64,000 bases of DNA from positions 7,936,001 through 8,000,000 of the forward strand of contig JASJZC010000004.1 in NCBI GenBank assembly GCA_037178855.1. Reading direction: 5' to 3'. The notes beneath the pieces are model-generated. The model was not told the origin of the DNA, made no database searches, and saw only the letters and a program-made list of their open reading frames with translations. Positions 37,052 through 48,160 of this stretch are shown here, piece by piece. The number at the start of each line of letters is the position of its first letter. Positions within the stretch are counted from its first letter, which is position 1. Origin of the DNA: Oscheius sp. JU75. Its lineage: Eukaryota > Nematoda > Chromadorea > Rhabditida > Rhabditidae. The translations under genes were made by a program, and so were the position numbers.

Positions 37052-40000
37052 TCAAATTGGTCTTCTCTGGTTACGGTACTTCTCCAGACGGGATTGTAGG
37101 TGTTTGTTCGTTTCCTTGGCCTCATCCAGGGCATTCTCCTTCTCGCGAATCTGAAAATCTTTCTCTTACTGTTGCCTGTGGCCGATGGTAGACACTGTTT
37201 GTAGGGGTTTGGACGGGAGGGACTAGGGATTCGACTACTATGTCCGAGATCTAACTTTTTGTCACGCTGTTTTACCGGCATCCCACCTATTCAAACGGCG
37301 CCCATTTTTACTAGTACACACAGTATACCTTTAAAATGCTGCATGATCCAAACGCTAAAAAGTTTCATATAGTCTTGAAGCATACAACATCACGGTATAC
37401 CAAAATAAAATCGTTCAATTGTGGCGAAACTTAAGAAAATAGCCGAATATTTGGGGCTATATGATGCTCGTAGCGAGGAGGCATCGGAATGTGCAAGATT
37501 CGCGAAATACTATAGCAAAAAAGCTAATAATCGTAGAATCGTCTCTTCTTGGAAACAAAGCTCTGGTTGGCTGTGTTTCTTTGTAATTCTGCGCTCAAAT
37601 AAAGCTACCGGCAACCGAATAATAATAATGCAAAATTCTCAACAAAACAGCCATACGTGGGCAGAAGGATTTTAAAAATTTGAACTCACGCTTTTCTCGA
37701 ATTTGAATGGATTGGCGCGAACTTGAAAAGTGAACGAAACTGGAGACCTCTTTTCATTGGCGGTCAAACGCCGTGTTGTATCATTTTGTAGAGCTTTTTT
37801 GAGCTACGTAATAAAATCCAATAAAATCTAGGGGTTTCCAGTCTCCAAGCGAAGTTACAGCACTTCAAAGTATTAGGCTAATAGTTAGTGTACTGCTAAG
37901 CCACTCGAACTAGATGACCCGGGTTTCGATCTTGGATGCGGTAAAGTTTTTCGTAAGGCTGATTTCAGTCTCCCAAAATAAGAAATTGATAGGTTTTCCA
38001 GATCTTCAGCCCGAAAGGCGCGAGAGCCAACCTTGTTATTATTATGATGAGATCAACTGCGTAGGTATCTGTCCAATTTGCTTACACAGATGACGGATAC
38101 CTTCCGGTCTCTCATCACAACAGAATAGTTGATAGACCAACTCTGTCTCTCTGTCTCTCGCAGATTTCATTAGAGACCATGGGGAGTGAAGAGTACAAGG
38201 GCCTTGCTTAGGAAAACAGCCTCTCTCTGACGACACTACTTTGCTAATTCCCTTCTGTCTCTCTAGCTAGGGGGCATTGTGATGGTAATCCGCGTGAGAT
38301 GTCGCGGTTCTAGTCTCTCTGACGGAGGGATTCAGTAGTCAAGAGTACAAAAAGTTGGCTGGACTTTGAGACTGTTGATTTCTACAGTTTGGATAGGGAT
38401 GGCATATTACCGCATTGCAACTTTCGTTTTCCCATGCACAGTTGCTACAGTAACCTAGTCAGGTCAGCTTGGGGGTATTTGCCAAAGCTACAGGGATTCT
38501 AAGGGTGTAGCAAGATGAAAATGACGCCATTTCTGTTCCGAAGGATTTCATAACGATTTCACAAGGATGCCGCCGTTTTGACCTAAACTCTATTACTGCA
38601 AAGTTCTCTAAACAAATTTACTCATATTTTTCGACTATAAATAGCTGACTAGTTCTGCTATTTTCCATGAATTCTGCACAGAGAACCCCACCTAGGCAAT
38701 AGACGGCAGGCAGGGTCTCAATCGTCACACTCAATCTCGCCCTCATTAAGTGGGGGGAATTAAGGAGGGTAACGAATTAAAATCCTGCCAGTGTTGCGCC
38801 TAAAGCCACTAGCTCTGCGTGCAAGCAGACAATCTTTCCCTTCGTTCTTAGGGGGCAATTTAGAACAAGAGAGGGCAAAGAAAGTTGATGTCAGGAGGGC
38901 CCAAGATCTGTCTGAAGGAGAGGAAAACCTACATCTTTCTTCAGCTGACGAACTTCCGACTTGGCTTCGACCAGTTCCTTCTCCGACTGCTCGCAGTTCG
39001 TCTTGTAGCGCTTCATCTGGCCCTCGGTGCGGATGAACTGAAAATAGAGGGTAAATCATAAGGAATCAGAACTTTCGTAATTGAAACAAGCGTACGTATG
39101 AATTTGCAAGCTTGCAAGCTAGGTGAGTGAACCGTGAGTTTTGACCTAGCTAATGCAAGGATAAGCGCTGTAACAGTGTTTCCTGATATGGCAAAAACGT
39201 TTGTCACACACCGGTCCCGAACCCGACACCTTCTGTTCAGTAGGTTCGAAAAAATAGAGGAGCTTGTTCAACTGATGATGGGGAAAACCGTCGGAAGACG
39301 TTTCCAAGGGTCTCGAAAAAAAAAGGTTTTACTAACAACAATCTGAGGATCATTCTGTCTCGTAGTCGGAGATCTATTCGGGGAAGCTGACGCGGCTAAC
39401 CCCGACTTTACTCTAGTTTCATGGAGATCAGAGGTAAGCGCCTCGGGCTTTTGGAATCCGAAAAAAACTCACAGTTCCTTGTAGATTCGTGTTCTCCCTC
39501 TCGGCTTCCTGCAGCTTCAACTTCAACTCGGCTAGCTGCTTCAGAGCATCTTCTGCAAGATTTTTCATTATTTTTGCTACCCAAAATGTTTACAACCGAA
39601 ACAGTTACGACCAAAAAAACTTAAAAGAGACTAATTACGCCGCAACTCACTCAATTTTTCTTGGACGGACTGGAGGTTATCTGAGGGTTTAGACAGGTTA
39701 GGATACTCAAAATTGAAGACATAAGAATACTCAGGACTTACTGGCTGCCTCGTCCGAATTCACCCCGGCCGCCGCCGCGTTCATCTGGCTGTTTCTGGCC
39801 ATTCGCTGGCTGTAGGAGGCCTGTTCCATCTCCTCGAAGTCCTTCTTCATCTTCTTGTTCTGAAAATACAGAGAGTTATAGAGTACAGTATCTAGAAGAG
39901 TTATACTTCAAGGGTAGGCATGTTTCTACCATACCAAACATTTTTTTGCGGTAAACTGCATCCTAAAACGATGTGCTTAGCGAACCAGAACCGCACCTAT

Positions 40001-42476
40001 CTACCGCATGTAGGACCAATGCGGGAACAACCCTGCAAAAATCAGCCGAATCGGTCAATGGATTTTTTTTGGTCCAAATACTTTTTGCTTGTTTGTGATT
40101 TGGAGGACCATTCAAGTCATAAACAGTAGTTTGCTGACGATTTCGGTTAAATTTTGCAGGGCTATCGTATACGCTCGGCCTCTTGAACTCTGTACAGCCC
40201 CGAGTACCAAGATTTTCTGTTTGTCGGAGGAACCGAACACCAACACAAACTGTTTGCCCAACCCTGGTCAGAACGTTCCAGAAGCCGTCTCAACTTCCTC
40301 CATATGTTCCCACGTGGCTCCGCTCATGCCGAGCCTTTACAAACATGTGTGGGATTCTCTCTCTCACAAGACAATCACTGCGCGACATAATTCATCCGGC
40401 CCCGCACATCTCGCATATTACAACAGGGGCTCCGATGACGAGGGGCAGGATAATAAGCAGGCTCTTTTTGTTACAAAAAAAAAAACCTACCGTATCGACG
40501 AGTTTTCGAACTTTTTCATCCAGCGTCGAGGCTCCGGGCACGACTCTTTCTATCAGTTTGATCGTCTCAACTGCGAAGAGCAAAGGGCCGGATTTTCTGG
40601 AAATTCCCAGTTTTTCTTTTTGAAGAAAAGAGGGTCACTTACATGTTGATAGACGAGCCACTACTTTCCTCAGAGGCTTGGGAAGCATCATCGGTCTCCT
40701 GTTCGACCAGAACGAGGCCATTCTCCTGAAACAATCGAAAATATTTTTGGAGGAAAAACCAGTTTACTGGTTTAGATATGCTTTTTGATAGGATCACGAC
40801 AGAATACGACGTTCGGGAGTCCTTTGGAATGACCGGTTTCAATGTATACATAATCTTAGGAGGGGGGAAATGAATCAAATTTCGGGAAGTTAGCAAATCT
40901 TGTTTTTTTTGCTCTTCTCTAACCCAGGAAAGAGCTTGGAATCGTCTAGAAACCGGGAATTTGTTCTGTTTATGACCATCCTAAACAGGAATCAGCCGAA
41001 TCACTGCCATCAAAAACCTTGATGTCCGCGATGTCTCACAGTGGATGGCAGAGAAGCCAAACCAGTGCTCGCACGTATGCGGGCTAAGCTCAAGAAGTTT
41101 CACTGCCGTTTTCCAAGCAAGAAGAGGGAAAACTGCGAGATCCTACCTGTATAAGATGATCCCTCTGCGCAATCTCAGCCTTTAAATTGTTGTGCGTCAG
41201 CTGCATCGCCTCGATTGTTCTCTTCAATAGCTTCACTTCCTGAAATCTTGTCTAAAATTTTTATTTTGGAGCCAAAACTCACACTTGTAAGATCCCTACA
41301 CTCCCTATTCGTCGCTCCTAATAGGACCTCTTTCTCCTCAAGATCGTCTTTCAGCAAATCGACCTCGTACAGAAGGGCGGACTTCTCGTTGTCCAGCTGC
41401 GAGTAGAGAAACATCGCCTGCTGATATCGGTCCTCGAGTTCCACGACTTTGTCCTAAAGTTTTCGATGAAAATGTTTGGTAAGACAGGAGAAAGGGTGCA
41501 ACATGGCATAGTCTTTTTCATGCAAATATGGTACTTCATGAATAATAAAAATATGGATTTTGTCAATAAATGCGCTTCCTCTGGAACAGATTTACGTGCA
41601 CACTTTCCTGTTGCGAACCTTCAATTGCCCGAGAATACCGACGGAATTACATGTAAAATCGTACATATCTTCTCCAAAAGTTGTATTTTCCACGGCAAAG
41701 CGTCTGTTCATACAAAAATTTATTCTATTACACGCGAGCCGTCCTCCGTCTGGCTGTTGGTCTACTGCCAAAACGCGCGATTACGGCTCGAGCGACCCGG
41801 GTTCGATTCCACTCGGTGGTATAACTCGATTTTTGTGTCAGAACACCGCTTTTGTAAGGTTTAGACACGACTTTTACAAAATTTCTGTAAAACAAGGCTC
41901 TAAAACCAACCTTCAGCCTGCTCGGATCATCTCCGTTCTTCTCGTCGTGGTAGTGGCCGTTAGAAGTTGACTGCAAACGAGGGGGGTTAGAATTCATGCA
42001 TTAGGAATTAGCGGTAATCACACCCAAACTTGGTGGTTCTCCAAGAGAAAAACATGGAAAACTAACAGCTGCATCTTGTCTGTAAGCCTCGGCTTCCTCC
42101 TCGACCTTCTTCTCCAGAAGTGTATAGCGATTTTGACGGGCCTGTTCCCTGGTCTCTCTTTTCACTTTTAGACGGGCTTCGGCCTAAAAATTGGAAATTT
42201 TGGTTAAGAAAATAGGTGCTACGTGGAGTAGATTGCTTCTCCTGCAGAGACGCATTATTAGACAGGTCCAAAAGGGTGGCTATCTTATCGCAGCCGCTGT
42301 TCTTTTGCAGCTACAGGGCATTTGCAGCGTGACATTTTTTTGGAAGCGTTTCGGAAAGGCCGCTTTACACAGAAAAAGTTACAAACCTCTCTCGAAATTT
42401 TGTCCAGCGCCCGTTCTTCAGCATCCGTACGGGTTATTTGACGACGTCGGCCGCTCGAGGGAGTGTAGCTGCTCAT
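37052..42476 (-). CDS. LRRFIP-type coiled-coil protein (Flightless-I interactor)
   Basis: Homologue of LRRFIP1/2, cytoplasmic coiled-coil proteins that bind Flightless-I and link to actin and innate signalling. Twelve exons: 42387-42476, 42067-42183, 41911-41970, 41283-41453, 41147-41239, 40665-40725, 40491-40570, 39742-39859, 39651-39680, 39473-39552, 38933-39037, 37052-37150 (367 aa). The family amino motif [19 protein letters not shown] is near residue 31. [20 protein letters not shown] begins the coiled coil. The carboxyl half has [20 protein letters not shown], then [18 protein letters not shown], and ends in an Arg/Lys-rich helix ([14 protein letters not shown]). One exon is only 30 nt. 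The 40665 donor is chosen because it alone keeps frame. Confidence 0.9.
37775..37885. repeat. Dispersed repeat shared with 48.4 kb
   Basis: ATTTTGTAGAGCTTTTTTGAGCTA through CTACAGC-like text resembles 48425-48525, which reads ATTTTGTAGAGAATTTTTGAGCT. It lies in the last LRRFIP-like intron. Confidence 0.5.
37885..37948 (+). repeat. Degenerate tRNA-like repeat
   Basis: TACTGCTAAGCCACTCG followed by ACCCGGGTTTCGATCTTGG, a weak A-box/B-box pair. It lies in an LRRFIP-like intron. Confidence 0.4.
41740..41822 (+). repeat. tRNA-like repeat, family C
   Basis: TGGTCTACTGCCAAAACGCG then GGCTCGAGCGACCCGGGTTCGATTCC. The GGCTCGAGCG plus B-box combination recurs inverted at 52866-52932. It lies in an LRRFIP-like intron. 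Confidence 0.5.
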
Positions 42477-42986
42477 TTGAGGCTGAAAAACGATCGATTT
42501 CAACCAAAAAAAGAGACAAAAGCAGAATGAGAGTGGAGACAAGAGGAAGATGATCCTCTTTAAGTGATCGTGTCCTCAAAGGGCTGATCAGTGAATCACA
42601 GCGCGCTTACTCATCCCAGGACAAGGCGCCAAGTCGGACAATTTGAGATTCACCTTTTGAATTGTTGATTTCTCAGTCAAATCCTAGAAACTTCCTAGAA
42701 AAAGAGTTTTTTGCGTTTTCTATGCGTATAAATGCTTCTGTTCCTTCAAATTATCGGCTCCTCTAGCGCTAGCGTATCTGTTGCTTATCATGTTTGGCAA
42801 AAAATTACAAAAAAAGGTCAAAATAGCAAGGAAACAGAAGAAATGTCGCGCAACAGCATTAAAAAGTTATTGTATTAGTGCCAAAAATATCCCATGGATT
42901 TTTGAAATTATTTGAGCGCGTATTGGATCTACTTTTATTCGTGTTCACATTTTTCCACTCCTCTATACCCCGATAATTAGTCCAGG
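42477..42986. promoter_or_regulatory. Divergent LRRFIP-like / rfc-2 promoter region
   Basis: 510 nt between divergent starts, AT-rich. On the plus side it ends in ATTAGTCCAG one base before the rfc-2 ATG, a probable trans-splice acceptor. No gene is seen. Confidence 0.5.
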
Positions 42987-44773
42987 ATGGTCGTCAACAA
43001 TTCGACTCCCTGGGTTGAAAAATACCGACCGCAGAAGTTGAGCGATATTGTTGGCAACGAGGGAACGATTAGACGCCTACAAGTCTTTGCCAACAATGGA
43101 AATCTTCCAAATATTGTCATTTCTGTAGGTTTTGCATAGTTCCAGAACTATATTCTACTTCAGGGACCGCCAGGATGCGGAAAAACGACATCAATCTGGG
43201 CTGTGGCACGAGAACTTCTTGGCGAGAAGGTGAAAGAAGCTTGTCTCGAGTTGAACGCCTCCGATGATCGGTATTTCATCATTTTTTTCCAATGATCAGT
43301 CTTTTCAGCGGAATTGACGTCGTCCGCAACAAAATCAAGAACTTCGCTCAGACGAAAGTCACGCTGCCACCGGGAAAACACAAGATTATCATCCTCGACG
43401 AGGCCGACTCGATGACGGAAGGGGCACAGCAGGCCATGCGTCGCACAATGGAAGTTTACAGCAAGACGACTCGCTTCGCCCTGGCCTGCAATCAGTCCGA
43501 CAAGATTATAGGTACTTTAGCCTTTGTCTTTTAGCCAATAAATGGCTTTTCAGAGCCGATTCAGTCTCGCTGCGCCGTCATCCGCTATCAAAAGTTGTCA
43601 GACGCACAAATGATGCTCAGACTGGAAGAAGTATGCAAAATGGAAAAGGTGGTTTTTTCGTCTGTTTCACTCTAAACGGTAGCTTTTTTCGTGATTTGGG
43701 CCAATAGTCTAGTAGTTAGAGCACCGTAGTGGGGTTAGAAGGACCCGGGTTCGATTCCCGGTTCCCACTACATCCGCAATTTTAAATTCCAACCGTAGCT
43801 GGATGTTCAAATTTGCACCTAAGGTCTAGTGGCTAGAGCACTGGGTTGGAAATGGGACAGCCAGGGTTCGATCTTTAAAGAAGGTCTTTCGATATTTGAC
43901 GGCCCAATTCACCATTTTATACACTGACTAGGCTGGTACGATGCTGTTGTAGACGCTTGAGTGGACCCTGTGGTCAACCAAAGTCTGCCGCGGCCTGCAC
44001 TGGGAAAGGGGGGTCGCGCTGACAGAGTGAGATGGGGACCCTTAGGTGAATTCCAAAATACGCAGCGACAAAAGGGAGACCTTTTGGAATGGGAACGGGG
44101 TTGCGCAAAAGTTTTGGACGGCAGAGATCCAGTTAATCCCTGAGTAGACCTCTGTATAATTTGCGTTAGCTAATTCCCACTTTTTTTCAGGTCTGTTACG
44201 ACCAGGGCGGCCTGAATGCTCTCGTTTTCACGGCCCAGGGTGACATGCGCCAGGCACTGAACAATCTCCAGTGCACTGTGAACGGCTACGAGGTCGTCAA
44301 CAAGGAGAATGTGCTGAAGGTCTGCGACGAGCCCCATCCGGAGTTCATGATCGAGATGCTGAACAACTGTACTCAGGGAAATGTCCGCGAAGCCTGCAAC
44401 ACCATTCACGACTTTTATCAGTGCGTTTCCCGTGTTTTTGGTTGGTCAACGACCCACAACTTTTTTTTTTTAGAAAAGTTTTAAACGGGTCCCGTCCCGA
44501 ATTCCCCGCCAAAACGCGCACTTTACATTTTTTTAGGAGCTTTAGATCCATTTTTTCGACTCTCAAAACTTCATTTTCAGCATGGGCTACTCCCCGGAAG
44601 ACATCATTTCGACGCTGTTCCGCGTTTGCAAGACTTCCAGTCTGCCAGAATACACGAAAATGCAGTTTATCAAGGAGATCGGGCTCTGTCACATGCGAAT
44701 AATCGAGGGCGTCTCGACACTCGTCCAGCTTTCGGGCCTGGTGGCCAAGCTGTGCACTGTGGCTGCAAAATAA
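42987..44773 (+). CDS. rfc-2: Replication factor C subunit 2 (RFC40)
   Basis: AAA+ subunit of the clamp loader that places PCNA on primed DNA. Six exons: 42987-43124, 43164-43270, 43309-43511, 43554-43648, 44191-44420, 44581-44773 (321 aa; human 354, longer at the amino end). Motifs: [11 protein letters not shown] (box II), Walker [11 protein letters not shown] (about residue 47), LNASDDRGIDVVR, Walker [29 protein letters not shown] with the SRC arginine finger, and [15 protein letters not shown]. The end [17 protein letters not shown] matches RFC2 rather than RFC4 or RFC5. The 542-nt intron 4 carries two tRNA-like repeats. Confidence 0.96.
43700..43774 (+). repeat. tRNA-like repeat in rfc-2 intron, copy 1
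   Basis: A box TAGTCTAGTAGTTAGAGCA and a perfect T arm CCGGG-TTCGATT-CCCGG. The acceptor and anticodon stems do not pair, so it is a tRNA-derived repeat rather than a clear tRNA gene. Confidence 0.55.
43812..43882 (+). repeat. tRNA-like repeat in rfc-2 intron, copy 2
   Basis: AAGGTCTAGTGGCTAGAGCA with AGGGTTCGATCTT about 30 nt later. It shares the A-box end GTCTAGT..(T)TAGAGCA with the neighbouring copy. Confidence 0.5.
44473..44528. repeat. Single arm of the tpst-1-intron foldback family
   Basis: AACGGGTCCCGTCCCGAATTCC and CGCCAAAACGCGCACTTTA match the 3016-3090 arm in reverse complement with few changes. Confidence 0.5.
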
Positions 44774-44837
44774 GCCTGTTTTCCCCTCAAGTCACACCCG
44801 ATTTTTATGCACGTTGTACTATGAAAGATCTCTTTTA

Positions 44838-47602
44838 TTACGCGTCATTCTGAGACAAATCTTCTTCAGAATCCTTGAGCAAATTTCCCATCACAATACC
44901 CGCAAAAAGTAGAGCACCCATCCACGAATTTGACCGGAATTTCCTCAAACAGTCCTCCGTATCGTTGATTCGCAAAGTAGCTATCTGCCAGGAAAGGTGG
45001 GCAGCGGTTCCTGGAATTTTTGCGTCAGTTTTCTATAGTCTGTTTCCAAGGCTGTGAGCCAATTATTTAAATACTCTTTTCTCCACGAAGTTACAGTAGC
45101 ACGAATCGTGAGCGGCAGTGTAAAGGACTATCTCTATTCTCGTTAAAAGTCTCGTCACGAATTATAAAAATTCGGCGCGAGTTCCTCGAATTTTCGCTAT
45201 TTTTGCCTTTGCACCGAGAAATTGTAAAAATTAGAAAATTAGGTAATTTCTTCTTTGCGCATAAACACAGCGCGGCGAGCATTCAAATTCACGTGCTGCT
45301 CTTCGTTGGAAACTGTAACGTTTTTGGTCTTACCAGCCAGAGCAGCGTAAAAAGGCCAGGTTTGATCGGCTATGTAGCCCGCCATCCCGAATCCGGCTAC
45401 GGTAGCTGCTCCGAAACCACTAAGCCACTTTTTTGTATCGTCACCGAAGCGGAGGGCTGTACTTTTGACTCCGATCAGGATGTCGTCTGCCTTGTCCTAG
45501 GAAAATGATTCGCATATTGGAAGGCTTCAAAGACTTTTACGGGGAAACGGGCTGATTTTTCTTGAAATTTCCTTACTTCGGCACCTTCGATGAAAGTTTG
45601 CTTCTTATTAGCGCTCAGCGTGCGGCCCCCATCTAAATCATGGCTCAGACCAGTTGATCACTGCGCACTTCAAACATTCTTTCTTCCCAACAAGCTTCTT
45701 ATTTCGATTTGTCGGCCCTTTGAGAGGATTAAAGATGTTTGCAAGCTAGTTTTACAGGTCTTTTACAGGACGAATGCGAAATACAATTTCTTCTAAAGTT
45801 TTTCTAAGTGCTAGCGATCATAAAAACTACTTCTTCTCCTTCCAAACTACCTCGAAACCATAGTAAGCATGTCTGAAATTACGTTCATGCTCTGTATCAA
45901 CACATTTTCCACTATTTGCTCCCTCGATTCCACGTAAAATCAGCCCATCGCCCCTTGAAAGTCTTGACATAGCACATAAACGACAGTGTTACGACAGAAA
46001 GGGTGCTTTCTCCTCTGTTCTTTAGCTCCAAACCTACCATGTGAGCGTAGATGGTGTCATAGGACAGGGTCCATTGTAAAGCGGCTAGATACAAACAGAT
46101 TGGTGCTAAGCTAAGGCTTCCCGTGGCGGCTGCCCAGCCAAGAAGAGCTCCCCAGTTGAACGTGAGACCTATAAAGTGGGCGGAGATGAACACGACGACA
46201 TTTGGACATGCACGCTCCCCACAAAGGTTAAATTTTACACAGATAGACAACACCAAATCGAGCCGCTCTTTTCCTCACCATATGCCCATAAATAGTGTCA
46301 TAGATGACAGTGTACAGGACAGCGGAAAAGTACAGAGGGAGGACTTGGCAGAACTGATTTGGGGGGACCAGATGGGCCCATGAGATTATTACTCCCCAGT
46401 TTAGGGTCGCTCCTGAAAGTTGGCCTTGTTTCGAGGAATTGACTTACCAAGGATGAACTGGGGCCAGTAGGTGTATCTTTTGGCGAGGGGGTAACCGACC
46501 ACAAGGAGCATGGAGCTGGCACCTACTGCCACACTGAAAATGGGTATTTTCGTGGTTTTTTTAGTCGTAAAAGCTGACAAGAGCCACAACAACGTCTGGT
46601 TATTAATTTGTCCTACTGTAACGAAAAATTGCATAAACAATTTCATTGGAACGAAAAAATTGTGTCCAACTTCCCGGCAATCCGGTGGTTTTTTTTCTCC
46701 GCTAGACTTAACCAAGAAACCATGCTCTATCACTTTGGAACGGATAACATCGAAAAAAAAATCGCGGATGACGAATGAAAAGTTGACCTACAAAGTCATT
46801 TAAAGAAAAATATCCCGGCTTAGCATTTTTTATGTTCTACAACTTAGAAAATTGAAATTTCTAATAAAATGATGGTATGGAAAAATGTAATCTTGACCTC
46901 TAAACGGCTGATTTCTTTTGCGCAGCCTGGGCGATCAAAATGGGCCCGGCTCAACCGGGTCTTGCGCATTTATGAGCTGGAGGCAGATCTCCTACCTGAA
47001 CCAGTTTAGCTGCACCAAAATGCCCAAGCTGGCTGTCAGTAGACCACCTAACAGGACCACAGCCTGTTTTTCGTTCATACTTCCACAAGCCAATGGCCTC
47101 AATTTTGTCCTCTCCACCTAAAAGACGATTTCATTCCCTTTTCCATTTTTCACGAACTCGTTTGTCAAAATCCTTGTCCCACAGGTCATTGATGACACAT
47201 CCGGCGCTCCGCATTAGAAAAGCTCCCGCCCCGAAGAGAGACAGGAGGTAGAGAGACGGGAGTTGACCGGCCTGGCTGGCCAGAGCTATGCTCCAGGTGC
47301 AGGGCCAGTACAGGAGCCAGGTTCCTGGGTTTTTCGGTCATTTTTTTCAGCTTTTTAGGCCTACCTATCGGCTTGTCCGCTCTCATTATCTGAAGATATG
47401 GCTGAAAGGATTTAGGTGCAGCCGCGACGAGATCAGCTGCCCGAGGAAATTTCATTGTGGGAGAGTATTTCTAAAATTTTCCTACCCCCAAAAAGGCCAA
47501 ATTTTTTACCTTCTGACTGCTCGAAAAGCCTATCTTCTGCTGACAGACCAGGTTTATCCCTCCGCCCAGTACCGAACATGCCGGTCTCAAGGTGGATAGC
47601 AT
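44838..47602 (-). CDS. coq-2: 4-hydroxybenzoate polyprenyltransferase COQ2, two alternative exons
   Basis: Mitochondrial inner-membrane prenyltransferase that joins the polyprenyl tail to the quinone ring precursor. Exons: 47510-47602, 47365-47470, 47158-47324, 46996-47117, 46448-46533, then either 46279-46412 or 46038-46168, then 45334-45496, 44838-45010 (347 or 346 aa). The first exon gives a classic presequence (LRPACSVL...FSSSQK). The active-site motif [11 protein letters not shown] and the second Asp motif [12 protein letters not shown] are present, as are [19 protein letters not shown] and [12 protein letters not shown]. The two alternative exons begin at the same phase and encode [12 protein letters not shown] or [12 protein letters not shown], both ending YDTIY.HM. 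Using both would shift frame. The second matches human COQ2; the first is the helminth-type variant. Confidence 0.96.
46038..46168 (-). other. coq-2 alternative exon, ubiquinone type
   Basis: Encodes [17 protein letters not shown]... YDTIYAHM, close to human COQ2, which has [14 protein letters not shown] and YDTIYAHQ. It enters at phase 1 and leaves at phase 0, as the partner exon does. This corresponds to the version used for ubiquinone. Confidence 0.85.
46279..46412 (-). other. coq-2 alternative exon, putative rhodoquinone type
   Basis: Encodes [18 protein letters not shown]... YDTIYGHM. It aligns residue for residue with the other exon at NWG and YDTIY, but not to human COQ2 in between. 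In C. elegans and other rhodoquinone makers a second mutually exclusive coq-2 exon is required for rhodoquinone. The role here is inferred from position and divergence. Confidence 0.8.
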
Positions 47603-48160
47603 TCTTAACTTTTCTGTTGTAGTTAGGCATGACTCCCTTCGTTTGAATTTTTGACGCACTTTTGCGTATTCGTCAAAAATTGGGTTTTCTGACATAATTC
47701 ACCCATTTTCAGACTTTACAACTGTGTTTTCCGAATTCAACGTGTCAAAATACTCCTAGAGATGTGAGGAACATAGAAAAGATGCCGATATGAGCGAGCT
47801 TTACCGGTGTTGGCCCAACATAGGGATTTTCAACTATCGCTGCACATTTTTGTTTGTTTGCACGTTGTAAGGAGTTCTTATGTATGTATAAATAAATAAA
47901 CACGGTTAGAAACAAAAAATGAGTGCCATACGTCAGATAACCCGATTACGAACGAAGGAGGCTACCGTACTTTTTGTACGAAGAGGGGCGTCAAATTTTT
48001 ACCGACTTTTTCAATTTGAAATGTCATTTAGGCAGATATCATGTCCAAGAAGCCATGGATCTGTCTCTTAAAGTTTCACAAATTGTCGTAATCTTTCATG
48101 GAGTAACAAATAACAAGGGGGCAAAACAGTAACAGTAACCAGCTCTCTCCTTCTTCTTTT
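47603..48160. other. byn-1 / coq-2 spacer
   Basis: 558 nt between co-directional genes. It contains a short palindrome (AATTTTTGACG at 47646, CGTCAAAAATT at 47671). Presumably it holds the coq-2 promoter; no gene is seen. Confidence 0.45.

Noticed and set aside
40571-40664. A frameshifted junction in the LRRFIP-like gene
   Set aside because: An alternative donor inside the exon (GAAA|GTAGTG at 40665) restores frame with normal GT-AG ends.
43700-43774. Functional tRNA gene
   Set aside because: The T arm is perfect but the acceptor and anticodon stems do not pair.
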